A DNA stretch of 64,000 nt. Source: Mugil cephalus (lineage: Eukaryota; Chordata; Actinopteri; Mugiliformes; Mugilidae). The notes beneath the pieces were generated by a model, which was given only the letters and a program-made list of their open reading frames with translations, ran no database searches and was not told the DNA's origin. Within the stretch, counting starts at the first letter, position 1. Every line of letters starts with the position of its first letter. Both the position numbers and the translations under genes were made by a program. The DNA lies in the NCBI RefSeq assembly GCF_022458985.1, contig NC_061789.1, forward strand, positions 6,242,357 through 6,306,356. Direction: 5' to 3'. This document shows, one piece after another, positions 38,820-50,944 of this stretch.

Positions 38820-41134
38820 GCTCACATACTGTAGTACATGTGCATATGTATTAAGGTCAAGAATATAGATTTCAGTGTTGCAAAGCATCACTTTCTACTG
38901 TTTATTAGTGACGTCATCAGACACTCACATTTGTTAGAAACTGACTATTCATCATGTCAAACCAAGTTTTTAAAGTACATCACTCTTTAGGCTCGTTCTC
39001 TTATTTATGTTTTATTTTACTTTGGTCGTGTTGCAAGTTATCACAGCGGAGGAGGATTTTGTTTTGCTCACGTGACACGGAGGACAGGACGTGAGGATAC
39101 AGGTGCTAAGCAGATCATCTGTTTGGTTTATATTTCCATTGAGGTTCGTACGATCACGCACAGGTGATGACCGCAGCGCTGCAATCAGGTGGGTGCCGTC
39201 CTTAAAAGCTCCTGCATGATGCATAAACCTTTACGCTTCTTTTTGTGCTTGTTTTTGTAGACAAAGACAGAGACTCCTCAAAACTTATTAGATATGAGTG
39301 AGAATGATGCAGCGTGTTTGTAAACTATTAGCACACAAACGTTTATAACATGTGTTCACAAGTATAGGACAGTAGCATGCTAAAAGTACATTTAAATATC
39401 TTTTTATGCATTTTCTGAGTAGAGATACATGACTATAATATATATTTATCATATATCTATAATAGTAAAGCATTGAAATAACAATACAATAATCTTGAAA
39501 GCTGTGTGTAGCAGAGTAAACAGGTTTAAGCTCATTAAGACATATTAATATGTCCTGTTGCTTGAGCTCTATATACAGTGTGATGCTACTGCTGCTGTTG
39601 ATAATCCGTCATTGTGACTGGCATTAAGCCTCTGAATGCATGTGTAAATATAGACTAACAGATTTTAAACCTCGCAGCTCAGGAAACCAGATTTTGCACG
39701 GGCAACATTTCCATTAGGGAGAACGTATCTGTAAAAAGTATTCACTGACACAGCAGAGTTGCTACAGGGGTAATTATTTCGAACAGGGGCCCGTAGAGGA
39801 TAGTCTGGTGAGGCTGTTATATCAATAAGAATGACAGAAAATCATAATTCTCAGCAGGCAAACTGGTGATGTGATAAGAGTCTCTGATCGGGCTGGTGAA
39901 CACTGTACACAGTGGCAGGACAGACAGAGGAAAGCCGATTACTCTTTCCCTTTGTCAGCAGAACTGACTGCTCTAGCAGTGGGAGGGAACAGTCACCAGA
40001 ACAACATAGCAGCTACATAGTCTGATTAAAATAATAATAAAAAAAAAAAGAGCTGCAGTTACAGACTGCTTTCGTGCTTTAAACCATACATATTCTATTT
40101 TTATCTCCATATTCTACCATTATGATCACTTCAAGCCGGAGACGGGCATCTTGAGATATCTCGCAGGATATCGTAAAACGATCCAGTTTTACTGGTTTGT
40201 CTTTACTAATTTAAAATACTATTTCTTCATAAATGTAAATGACATGTAAAGTATTTCTTTTTCATTTGAAACTAGCATGACATGTTTACGTGCGGTTTTC
40301 CGTTTTGTGTGTTTCGTGTTTATCATGTCACCTACCTACACATGTGGGAGCACACACCATGCTGTACCCTGCCCAACCGGACGCGTCTTTGAGCAGAGCG
40401 TCTACTGAGGATTCAAAAATCGCGCAATAATCGATGTTAATCGGCATCATGGGTATTTAAAAAGAACGCAGGAACCTGACCTGACTGGCAAGTGTGAAGA
40501 GCAATAAAGAAATAGATGGAGAAAAAAAGAACTACCTGCAGGAGCCATTTAGTTCCTTTTAGTTTAAGATGTTTGCTTTAATATTTGGAAGCCAAGTTAA
40601 ACCGAGTTGAAGTCAACACGTCATATTGACGTTTCAAAGTGAAAATCGCCCGGATCCATTATGTTTTTCAACAATAGATTTCCTCCCTGAATGATTCGAT
40701 CTACTCGTATTGATGCGGTTTCCCAGAGTCAAGTGGGAAAAATAGAACAGCTGCATATTTTTAGCAGCGCGGCGTGGAACCACGCTTCTGGGAACACTGG
40801 TTGGTAACACTCACATTGATATGAATTGCTGCAATCTACTGTGGAGCTGTGACCACGCTGCGTACGCACCACAGACGCGTCCGGTGGAAATCCGACCTTA
40901 TTGTCTGGCATACATGGGGGTAGATAGTGATAGAGCATAGACAGGCTCTAGACACTGGACATGCGAGGTTATCAGAAACCCAACTGATTGTTTTTGCCAG
41001 AATAGAAGTAAATCATAACCTTTATCTCCTTGTTTTGTAACAGTGACATTCTAAATGTACTACTTCACTTTTAAAAAGACAGAGTAGTAAGATTGTTAAC
41101 CTCAGTGACACTTTCTAATGTGTTTTCTATTTAG
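38820..41134. other. Intergenic gap between the paralemmin and misp3-like genes (or intron of a read-through transcript)
   Basis: AT-rich, no recognised transposon and no clear first exon or promoter for misp3. The absence of a visible 5' exon here is relevant to where misp3 transcription starts. Confidence 0.5.
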
Positions 41135-43664
41135 GGACTTGAGGACAATACACAAGAAATACATCAAAAGCCTGTAAGCATGGAAACAAGAGATCTTAGA
41201 CCCAACTCTGAAAGTCTGGTCTCCCAGGATGAAGGTGATCTGCCGGTGAATATGAACTCCCACCATGTGAGCAGCCACACAGAGAGTCCACCAGCGGCCT
41301 CTGGTGAGAGGCTCCGAGATGAAACCAAAGTTATCCCCGCCGCTCCTGCCGCGGTCAAAAAGTACTACGGCGTGATGGACGATGAAGGTGCAGATGATGT
41401 CTTCATCCCACACCTACTTCGCCCTCCTCCATGCGCTGTGAGTCCTTTGTCGCCGGCAGAGGAAAGCACAGGTGCAACAGCCAGTAATTCTGGTGTGACC
41501 CCTTCAAACGGGGCCGCTGACGCCACAGAGGCTAAAGCTAATCCCAGCAGCTTAGACCGGCATCATAGCGAGAAGCAGTTAATGGCAGCGCGGACTGAGA
41601 GGGATGAAGTGAAAGCAGGTATAGTGCAGACCTCAAAAGAGTCTTTGGATAACGTATTACTGTCCGATGAAAAGGATGCTGCTCCAACAACTTGCGAGGA
41701 CCAAACCCACGTGGATGAAACAAGCCGTCTGAGGGAAATATGCCAAGAAGAAACTGGAATACAATGTCACGATGAATCAAATGCAAAACCTGAGGATACC
41801 ACAATCTTAAGTGAGGGACGAGGAAACTACGGAGAAACGCATGCAGAGAAGGACAACTATCCAAAACAAATACATTCAAACTACGAGGACACTTCTGAAA
41901 ATGAGACATGTTTGAGTGAAAAGGTGCACAAATCAAAATACGAAGACATACCTGGTCTCAATTTGAGAGACTCAAGCATGGCAGAAAATCTGGACAGAGA
42001 AAGTCTGGAGACAAACGCTCCACCACAGCCTGGTCTCAGTGCGAATGATGATGATTCTGAATCCTCCGACTCGTCAGAGCTCTGCAAATACAACCAAATC
42101 AGGATGGAAGAAGAAACCAATCAGCCACAGGTACCTGACTTCTCAGCGGGTGTGACCGGTGACGACGAAGAGCACGTCGACAGCAGATCTTTAGACTATA
42201 ACCTCACGAGGCATGACTGGGTGAGGAGGGAGAGTGGCTCTGCAGACATGCAGGTGGCACAGGTGACAGGCGAAGAGGTGGAAGACAGAAGCAGGAGAAT
42301 ATCTAATGACATCCTACAAGGAGAGCAACTGCTTCAGCGTCTGCAGCTACTGCAGCAAAGGCAAGATGTACATTTGCCGGAGGACTCTCAAACCACCGAG
42401 CAGGTTGTCAAAGAGACGAGAGGTGAGGGAATGGGTGGGATTGAAGTGGAAGATTTGACAGTGAGAGGAAGGAATTCAACAGATGAAGAAGGAAAGGAAG
42501 AACATAGATTTCACACTGTTGAGAAAGAGAAAGAAAATCTGACAGAAAAGGAAGAGAATGAGTTTAAAGATATTCAAACTAAAGTAAGAATGTCTTCCTC
42601 CTCAACACTAGGGCAGTCAGAGCACCAGAGAAAAGCTAGGACAGAAATAAGTGACTCTGATGAAGAGGAGCGGGACAGATGGATACCTGCAGATTTGTCT
42701 CTCAATAAACCCCTTGAAAAAGCGTCTTCTGAAATTGAATTTCTGCCCAGCGGGCACAGATTCTCAACTGCTGAGACCTCCATTGAGAAGCAGATGCATG
42801 AGGCAGTGCAGCCAAAGCAGAACTTGCAGAGAGCTGGTGGGGTTTTCAATCTCACGGAGAATCCAGATGTGCTGGAGATTCCCTTCAGGATAAACGTCTC
42901 TCTTGAATCCCTCACTAATAAGGATGGAGCCAGCCAGAGCACTGATCGACAGTTCTCAGAACAGAAGATGAAAAAGGAGATAAGTCAGGAGGCTCAGAGA
43001 GAGCTGGTGCTGGTCAACCAGGGTAAGATCCCAGGAGGGTACAGCAAAGGGGAGATCCGCGAGTTAAAGGAGACAAAACTGCTGTTTGAAGCTTTCCAGC
43101 TGGATAACGCTGAAGGTCTGACAAGGCCCTCGAAACTCCCAACACCAGTGGTGAAAGGTCCGGTTTACCCCTCAGTGTTGGAACGCACCCGGAGCCTCGA
43201 GATGCTAACTCTCAAGAGTTGTCCTGTTTCCAGGGCACATTCCTTCAGGCAGTACAAATCCCCAACCCCAGAGAGGGAGAAAAGTCCTGAAAACTTCAGA
43301 TCTAAAAGCCCAATTGTTCCCTCACGGGACAAAACGCGCTTATCCCCTTACTCCAAGCAAGACAAACACCTGCGTCTGCACAGAAGCATGGACTCTATAA
43401 GCGGCAACATGTCCACGTTAGCTGTGGACGTCAGGGGCAAAGTAAGGGACGGGAAAGCAAGCAAGGAATCGCCCATCCTCCAACACAACCCCTTCTTTAA
43501 GTTGCGTCCAGCTCTGGCACTGCAGCCGGAGGTGGAGAAGGACATCCGGGAGGCCAAGGAAAGAGAGGACGAGCTACGCCAACAGAGATGCACTCTGTAT
43601 GGACTCAGCACTCAGCAGAGTGAAGACGAAGACAAGACATGGTGCACGCAAACACTCATGCCAG
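41135..43664 (+). CDS. misp3: MISP/AKAP2_C-family protein, large first coding exon (best fit misp3)
   Basis: This family includes actin- and spindle-associated MISP, MISP3 and the kinase anchor AKAP2. The exon follows acceptor ttctatttag and is open from its first base in phase 0; a well-placed ATG (A at -3, G at +4) at 41180 starts 828 codons, with 15 open codons before it. Residues 1-540 are acidic, Ser/Glu-rich and probably disordered. Conserved-looking parts follow: ENPDVLEIPF; KKEISQEAQREL (598-609); GYSKGEIRELKETKLLFEAF (620-639); RTRSLEMLTLKSCPVSRAHS (669-688), rich in kinase-type sites; and EVEKDIREAKEREDELRQQR (784-803), a short charged helix matching the EREQELQRQR segment of human MISP3. 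The exon leaves in phase 1 at ccag|gttagt. The family is confident; MISP3 over MISP or AKAP2 is inferred from the C-terminus and the paralemmin neighbour. The true start may lie in an upstream exon. Confidence 0.88.
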
Positions 43665-43724
43665 GTTAGTACGGAGGGATGGACTCAGTCTCAGGTACAT
43701 TTAAGCTTATTAATCATTTCCATT

Positions 43725-44106
43725 CCACCGATCAGCCACAACATTAAAACCACTACCATTGACCATCTATTCACAACCCAATGCTCTGCTGAGCATTGCT
43801 GTACCACCCACCTAGACCAGACCAGGCACCCCCACCCCTTAGCAATGGCGATACCTTGATGGGACAGCCATTCCCAACAGGATGCATCCTGCACCTGCAC
43901 ACACATGATTTAGGAACAACTAAAAAACATGAAAAAGGTGTTGACCTGGCCTTTAAAGTCACTAGATTCCAAACTGATCAAGTACCTGTGGGATGATCCT
44001 CAGAAGGACCATGTCCATTCTCTGATGAGTCACAACTGTCTTGGAGACACAAGGGAGACTTAGACAATATCAGGAAGGTGGTCATAATGTTATGTATGAT
44101 CGGTGT
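43725..44106. mobile_element. mariner-type remnant within the misp3-like intron
   Basis: Left end caccgatcagccacaacatt, right end gttatgtatgatcggtgt. Contains agaccagaccaggcaccccc, gaaaaaggtgttgacctggc and ctgtgggatgatcc. It occupies much of the first misp3 intron shortly after the donor. Confidence 0.65.
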
Positions 44107-44952
44107 ATGTTTGCACCTTTAAATATTTCTGTGCTTTTATTAAGATACGACAAGCGTTCACGGCTTTTACATTCTGTGCACGAACCATTTTCCAAAATAT
44201 GAATATTTGAGTGAAAACAAATTAAGATGAAACATTATTATTGACCATTTTACATGACAAAGCCTGAAAGGGGTCTAAAATATTTCCTCAAAAGGCCGCC
44301 ATGACTCTAAATATTAACGTGTCTGAAAGCCTGTTAAAGTGAACCGCATAAATAAGACTCACTTATTAGATCCTTATTCATTCCACATCCCGGCCCTCCG
44401 ACTCTCAGTCTGTGCACTTTAATGAATGCCTCTCTACATTAGCATCACATAGCGTTATCCAACGAGTCTTATCGACAACTTAGTGTCATGCCTGTCACCG
44501 GCGGTTAAGGGCACATCATTCCAACGGCTGCCTGATCCGAGTCAGCGGTTGCCAGCGGGCTGAGTGACAACATGAAGGCTACTATCTGCACTTGAGTTTG
44601 AGCCGTTGGGGGGGGCAGGGCTGGTTTTGTTTGTTGTGTAAACACCAACGGCTTCAGACAGTTGATATGTCTGGTTGAAAGAAATACTGTTATGTGTGCA
44701 TTTTTTAAATATTTTTTAGGCCTATGCATGGCAGCTAGGAAGGTGGTGTGACTAAGTAGCACCATGTTCGCATTTTCAGCCAAACTTGCTGGATGAGTTT
44801 TTGGATTTAAGACGTAACTAATGATACAACGCTGGTCTTGGATGTTACTAGTGTTTTAAGTAAGCCGGTTCAGTCCAGTTTAACGCTTGTCCGTAATAAA
44901 TTCATGGAAATGCTGCATACGATCCTGCTCTTTTCTTCCTCCTGACCTTTAG

Positions 44953-45038
44953 ACGTCAGGAAGCTGTCACGGGGGAAACTGGAACGTGTTTGGCCGCCGC
45001 CCTCCAAGAAAGATCAGATGAAATCGGAGCAGACGCAG
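44953..45038 (+). CDS. misp3: MISP/AKAP2_C-family protein, middle exon
   Basis: Acceptor cctgacctttag ends at 44952 and donor cag|gtgatg follows 45038. With the G carried over from 43664 the 86 nt give exactly 29 codons, DVRKLSRGKLERVWPPP and onward to EQTQ, leaving in phase 0. KLERVWPPPSKK parallels the KLVVIWPPRRK segment near the end of human MISP3 as I remember it, and is the best single reason for the misp3 name. Confidence 0.88.
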
Positions 45039-45206
45039 GTGATGCAAAAAGAGTGACTAAAAAAACTGGATGTACTTTTTTCGGTGTCTGCAAATGCTTG
45101 GATTAGCACAATTGGTTCTGAGAGTGATCTCAAATTGAGAGGATCTCGCAAGGAGTAGCTAATCTCCCTTTGTAAATCCCGTTCTTTTGTCCGTCTTATC
45201 TCGCAG

Positions 45207-45311
45207 CAGGAGGCAAAAGTTCACAGAGCGGGAGGTCAGAAGGCTGCGCTGTGGCAACGCTGGGAGTCTGGTCAGATCAACGGGCAGCCGTCGAAGGAGA
45301 AGCCTTCCTAA
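45207..45311 (+). CDS. misp3: MISP/AKAP2_C-family protein, last coding exon
   Basis: Acceptor cttatctcgcag ends at 45206. The exon reads QEAKVHRAGGQKAALWQRWESGQINGQ... to TAA at 45309-45311 (34 codons plus stop). AALWQRWESGQI matches the end of the AKAP2_C domain: AKAP2 has ALALRWEAGIY and MISP has NAMAERWESRIY. Human MISP3, as I recall it, lacks this RWE tail, so the fish gene may keep the ancestral C-terminus. From ATG 41180 the full protein is 891 aa. The acceptor is a tandem cagcag, so a second site at 45209/45210 would drop one Gln. Confidence 0.88.
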   Translation, partial: QEAKVHRAGGQKAALWQRWESGQINGQPSKEKPS

Positions 45312-45480
45312 CTCTTCAACGAACGGAATATCAACCGTCTGCTAACGCTAGAATCACAAGCAAAGATTAATCCTGTGCGACAGAAATCCTTGTGTTAGTT
45401 CCAGCTTGTAACTCTGCTTTTCTCTGTGTGAAATATGCTTATTTTTGATATCTTCAAAAACTAGTTTCATCTAGCCGACT

Positions 45481-45486
45481 AATAAA
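45481..45486 (+). promoter_or_regulatory. Polyadenylation signal of the misp3-like gene
   Basis: AATAAA lies 170 nt after the stop codon at 45311, in AT-rich sequence with no other feature. It is the first canonical hexamer after the gene and gives a short 3' UTR. Confidence 0.65.
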
Positions 45487-45489
45487 GCA

Positions 45490-46325
45490 AAGGGATCCCT
45501 TCAATGATTCGCTTTATCTTTATCAATATTTATGTATTTAAACAATAATTTCTTAAGTAAAATTTCTTTAGTAAAATTAGTATCTGTGTAGTGCACTGTT
45601 TGGTTTGGAAACGTTTACCATTTCAATATACAGTTTAACAAAAGTTGATCTTGTGTTTTTGAAAGAATAGTAATTTTTGCTCAAAAGGTTGATTTCAAGT
45701 TTTTCTTGCTTTTTTTCATTTTTTAAACTTAATTTTTGTATAGTGTTTTCTAAAGTGTTGACAATGTCGGAGTTATTTCAGAGACTGCAGATTTATAACA
45801 TAAATTCATCTTTATAAGGCAGGAATGATCTAACGCCTCTGAAGATTACACTGACTCACAAATATAATTATTTGTCATATAAATTAGGGTTCAATGTAAA
45901 TTCTCTGACAAATCAAAAAGGTCACCCAGGGCAAACTAGAAGTCAAATGGAGATGAGTGACAGGCATACAGAAATACCAAGAGTTGTTTTGGTGCCCTCT
46001 ACAGGCCATGCCATCACTGAGTTGATCGCATTTTGCAGTAACAGCAGAAATCTGTCTTGCACAAATGAAACAGTAAGTCCATAATGAAAAAGAAAAGATA
46101 TGTTTCCCCTACTAGACCTGCAGCTACATTTACTAGAGTGCACTTTCTAATCTCCACAGACAGAAGTGCAACAGATTAACCCGTCTAAGAACCATCTGTT
46201 GGCCCCATTGACTGTGCCAAGAGGAGCAAGACTTTCACTTAGCCTGTCCTGGCTTGGATGTCCCAATGTCAATTGGCTGCAGTTGTCACAGCTTTAGCTT
46301 CAGCTGTGGACATTTTAAAGTGTCT
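45490..46325. other. 3' flank of the misp3-like gene, no feature seen
   Basis: AT-rich flank. Possible decayed Tc1 N-terminal sequence may start around 46150 (acccgtctaagaacc) but is not readable. Confidence 0.4.
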
Positions 46326-46329
46326 TCGT

Positions 46330-46770
46330 TAAAAGCTTTTAGAGCAGACCCACACTGTCAGACGTTGGTGGTTGGACAGTTCAACCAGGACGTTCACATG
46401 AGCTCTTTGTGATCAAGGATAGGCTGCTCTTGTATGTTTGCATCGGCACTAAAATATGGCACAACTTCTCAATTTGAGCATCAGCGTTTGGTGGTCAGGG
46501 CTTCATCCTACAGTACGATAATGACCCAAAACTTAAGTCCAAGATAAACCAGAACTACCTCAGGATAAAAACAAAATTTAAAGCTTGAAAACACGACCGG
46601 AGTGCACCATGGCCCAGTCTCTAGACTTTGACCTTATGGAGCTGGTTTGCGATGAACTGGACAGAAGAGTGAAAGCAAAGCACCCTACAAGTGAGACACA
46701 TTTCTGGGAACGTCTACAACAAATATTGGGAAGAACTCTCTGAAAAATATTTGATTTTCATTTTAGAAAG
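46330..46770 (+). pseudogene. Tc1-type transposase fragment, dead
   Basis: Frameshifted and stop-containing sequence still shows the C-terminal half of a Tc1 transposase. Around 46500-46530 it reads like LQYDNDPKLKSK, matching the QQDNDPKHTSK catalytic-Asp block. Around 46611-46690 it reads like WPSL-DFDLMELVCDELDRR-KAKHPTS, matching [29 protein letters not shown]-type sequence. Around 46700-46740 FWERLQQILGRTL matches the helix before the C-terminus. Terminal inverted repeats were not located and it cannot be active. Confidence 0.8.
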
Positions 46771-46774
46771 TGTT

Positions 46775-48820
46775 TTTTTTTTTTTAAACTTCAGTTGTTT
46801 ATTTGGTCTATGCTTTCATTTCAGAATAAAATGAGATAATAAACCGCATACATTTCAATAAAAAAAAGTAAGGGAAGTAAAGGGAAGCTCTCTGGCCATA
46901 CTTTTTAAGCAACTACGGAGAAATTTCACCTCCAGCTGCACCTTTTGGTAAGTGGATATTAAACCTTCTTCTTCAGGTGAAGGCTGAGGATCTTGAGAAA
47001 CCAAAAGTTGCTTCCATTCTCAACATCATATTTCTCAAACTAGTCCAGTTGCCTTCGTTTTAGCTTTATATTTTTATACACCATGACCTGCTTGAGCAAA
47101 ACCTTTAAATATTTGCATGCTTTTCTATAGGTCTGTATATTAGATTTTATCAAGGGAAGATTGTTATGTCATGTAATTAATTACTTTCGATGTTCCTATC
47201 AGGGGGCAGTGGATTCTTTGTTCAGTTCTTCATCTTGAGTACGAGCTACATTTGTTTCAGTTTGTGCAGAATTGTAGGTGCATCATTCACCAAAGCCTGT
47301 AGAGGGCAGTAAAGCCTTAATAAACAGGGGATGACGACGTCAACGTTCAGTCATGAGTCTAGCCATGACGCCGGTTTTTAAATGAAAGTAATGCAACAAT
47401 TTAAATTGCAAATACATGTAAATGAAGACTTTAAGATGTTAAATAACATCTTACTTCAATGAGACAGATGATGCATTGACAGAAACCTGTCAGAACAGTT
47501 TATCCAGACATATATCTGTAGATTTGTTCAAGTTGACGCCTGCACAACAACTTGTGCATTAGTTACGTAACCACCAGCTATCATATTATTATTCTGTGCA
47601 CATAAATGCCAAGAAAAAAAGTTGCTCAATGGAACATCTGCGTCATTTTCTGCAGCAGCGTGTGGGTGGTCATGTCTTAGGATGTTTGGCTGAGTCATTC
47701 ACGAGGGCCGTTACAGGCGACTCGTTCCAGAAAAGAAACGAACTGTGAAAACACGCGTCAGTTGGATGAATCTCACAGCCATTTTCGTGTTTTTCAAAGT
47801 GCACTCAACTCATCAGGGTGACGACTCCTTCGGAGGAACACGTGGCAGAAACTTTTTCTGAGAATAAACGATTTTGGGAAGAACCGGGCTATTCAGGGGG
47901 TGCTCTATTTCCGTTGTAGGGCTGATGCAATCTTCCCACTTTTCTTGTAAACCTAAATTTAATTTTTATACCTCGTTCAGTCCATCTTTAGGCAGTGATG
48001 ACATGCAAGCCTCCATCCAAGCCAAGAAGAGATCCTAACATAGAGACAGAGACGGGAGGCTAAATGAAGACAGAACACTCGGTGCTATAATTGTACGCCT
48101 CCCTGGCCTCGGTGCACAAATGCCAAGTGCTTTGTGAGAGGGTGCTGATGAGAGAGTAGAACAGTGACGGCTCTGACATCACCGCGAGACGGTGCTCGAC
48201 TCGGATCTGCACCAGCGGCGGCGACCTAACGCGGCGGGCCGGCGAGAGATGACTCATCTTCGCCACCCACGCCACTTCCCACCGTCAGGATCCATCATCA
48301 AGGAACTCTCGCTTGGCTCCACGCAGCACTCAGTCTCCCTCAGGAGAGGAGTTTGGAGGCTATAGTAGATGAGAAACTTATATCCAGGAGGCCAAACCAT
48401 GGGAGGAATTGACATCTCCTTTTATTTTTAACACAGCTGTCCAGTCAGCTGTTCAGACACCGGGACACCCACATTGTATTTGAGAGGATATATATATATA
48501 TAAAAAATTGTTGCAACAGCAGTGGTAGTAGTAACTAGTATAAAGGAGAAAGAAAGGCTAAAATCGTGCAAATTGTGCAAAACATGATGCGTAAATTACT
48601 AAATAAAACTACTGTTAAGAAAGTAAGGGTTGTAGAGACTAGTCCACTAGTCAGTTGTTCCTCTTCACTGCTGTGTCATGACGCTTTAAGCATCAAGTCC
48701 ACTAGTCACTGATCTTGTGCCATAGCAACATGGACGCCTCTGAGAAGACAGGAAGAGCCCAGTGTTGCAGCAAACTAACAGTGGTTCATGGAGTGTGTGG
48801 AAATTAGTGACATTTGATAC
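46775..48820. other. No gene seen; one GC-rich patch
   Basis: Mostly AT-rich. The patch 48060-48290 is clearly GC- and CpG-rich (accagcggcggcgacc, acgcggcgggccggcg) and carries few repeats; it could be a regulatory element. No ORF or RNA gene recognised. Confidence 0.45.
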
Positions 48821-48824
48821 CAGC

Positions 48825-49345
48825 ATTTCCCTTTCCGATCCAATTCCGAGTAAAATTCAGGCTGGTATCGGTGATACCGATCCGATATCGATACTTTGTG
48901 TAAATCTGCCCTAATGTGTCTGGTAAACCTCAAAAAGTAGTGCATTTCAAATCATAGCTCCATAAAGAATAACATATATAAAGACATCAGAGTAATTTAT
49001 TTATTCATTTTAAACTCAGAAGTATATTGAGGTAGTGGCCTTGTTTACTATACAGCTCAGCCAATACAACAGAAAACCATACGAAAGACACAAATTATAT
49101 GAAAATGGTGTTTCAAACACTACAAAAGGGAATAAGTAAAATAATAACACTATTAAAATAAATTATTGTTTAACTATATAAATGATTGTTTAAATAACTA
49201 TGTAAAACTATTATATGTTGTGGTTTAACCTGAAGTCACAAGGTTTGTTGTGTTGCAACAACTCAATAATTTAGTTACTTAACACAGTATTACTACATTG
49301 CCTCCAATGACTGAAGTATCGAAAGTATCGATATTTCATCACTAG
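48825..49345 (+). repeat. Dispersed repeat with cgatatcggt-type core, long copy
   Basis: Begins with ccgatccaattccgag and ggtatcggtgataccg and ends agtatcgatatttcatcac. It is about 500 bp with an AT-rich middle. Homologous to 18455-18655, which has lost most of the middle. Non-coding. Confidence 0.6.
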
Positions 49346-49599
49346 TTCGCTAAAGACAAAGCCCATACTAGCATGACATGTCAGTCCTGAAATACAGCAC
49401 AAGTACTAATGCAATGCATCTGAAACAACCTCCGCTAACACTAGCAGAGGAACGGTCCAAATCCTCTTGACCAAAAGCCCTGGTTAACAGAGAAAAGGAG
49501 GTTGCTTATCTACAACTATAAAGTTACTATAAAGTTAGTTAAAGTTACTCATGTTAAAATGAACAAAAACATAAAAAAGAGATGAGGTGTGGTATTTGT

Positions 49600-49830
49600 G
49601 GATTTTTACATATTTATTGTTCTCGTAAAATACACATAAATGTTATATCTAAATGTTAAATCTTACATAACACCTAGATACAACATTTACATTTAGATTT
49701 AGCATTTAGTTAAATCATTTAACATTTAAATTAAAATTTTAACATTTAGATTTAACACTAAATATTTGGTTATAATATTTAACTTTTACGTTTAGATTTA
49801 ACATTTAGTAAATGTAATAAAAAATCTTTT
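49600..49830. repeat. AT-rich imperfect repeat of aacatttagattta
   Basis: The unit aacatttagatttaaca recurs with variation about eight times, in both direct and inverted forms. Almost pure A/T. No coding potential. Confidence 0.75.
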
Positions 49831-50944
49831 TAAACTTTTTTTTTTTTAAAACTATTTATTTTTTTAATGTTTTTGGGGCTACATGTGGGAAAAATTGTGT
49901 GATCATTTTAACATGTGCAACTTTATAAACCGTACATGGTATGTAGCACATAAGCTGTCTGTTCTTGACATATCTATTCAGGTCAAGAATAGATAGATTT
50001 CATTGATGGCAACCATTACTTTCTTTTTAGTAGTTATGTGATCACTGACTAGAGTTTTGTTGGTCTACCTTCGACCTTAATTACTTATACTCGTTGGACC
50101 AAAAAGTTTTCTCTATTTGCTCTTTCGCTCTTTGGGTTCACTCTAAAGTTAGAAATTTCATCTCCTGCCAAGTTTCTAGTGACTGTCATTCATTATTTAG
50201 ATGTACAAGCTCGACATATATAAATATTTTTTCACATATGCCTTTTGCCCTCTTGAAATCTGCGTGCTCCCACCCACAATGTAGCCAGTATCATGGTAGA
50301 GTGTAGCATCTTGAGAGAAGTTGAAAAAACTGAACTTAGACTTGTTGTCTATTGTAATAAATAGTGTTTAAAATCCACTCAATATTTTGTACAAGATGTT
50401 TATGCTTACATAAAGTGTGCATATACCGTCCAACACACACACATGCTGGGCCTATTTTATTCATCCGTGCTCCTTCTTGAATTACTGAAGTGAAATGAAT
50501 GAATAAACAGTGGGCAGTGAGAGTGTGAGGTAAGAACCGAATAAACAGACCTCAGATGGCCCTGTGAGTCGAGCCATTGTCCTCAACAAACCCCTTCTTT
50601 TTCGCTTCCACTCTCCTTTGTCTCCTCGCCTCTCACTGTTTCTTTTTCTACAATGAAATTGTCTAATCCCATTATCCCACATTACAGCCGTCAATATACA
50701 GAATATAAAGGAGTCACATTCTATCAGATGATGTGTGTTTTTCTTGAATGGCTTCAATTATTCTGTGTCTTTTTCTTAGTGCTTATACTTTCAGAGCGTC
50801 TGGGTTAAAGTTCTGAAAAGCTTTTTTTTTTTTTGTTGGATAGTTTTACTCTTGCTGTTGTTTCTCTTACCTCTAACTTATATTGTTGCTCTGTCTTGTC
50901 ATGCCACTGTAACAACAACACAATTTCCCCTCGGGGATCAGTAA

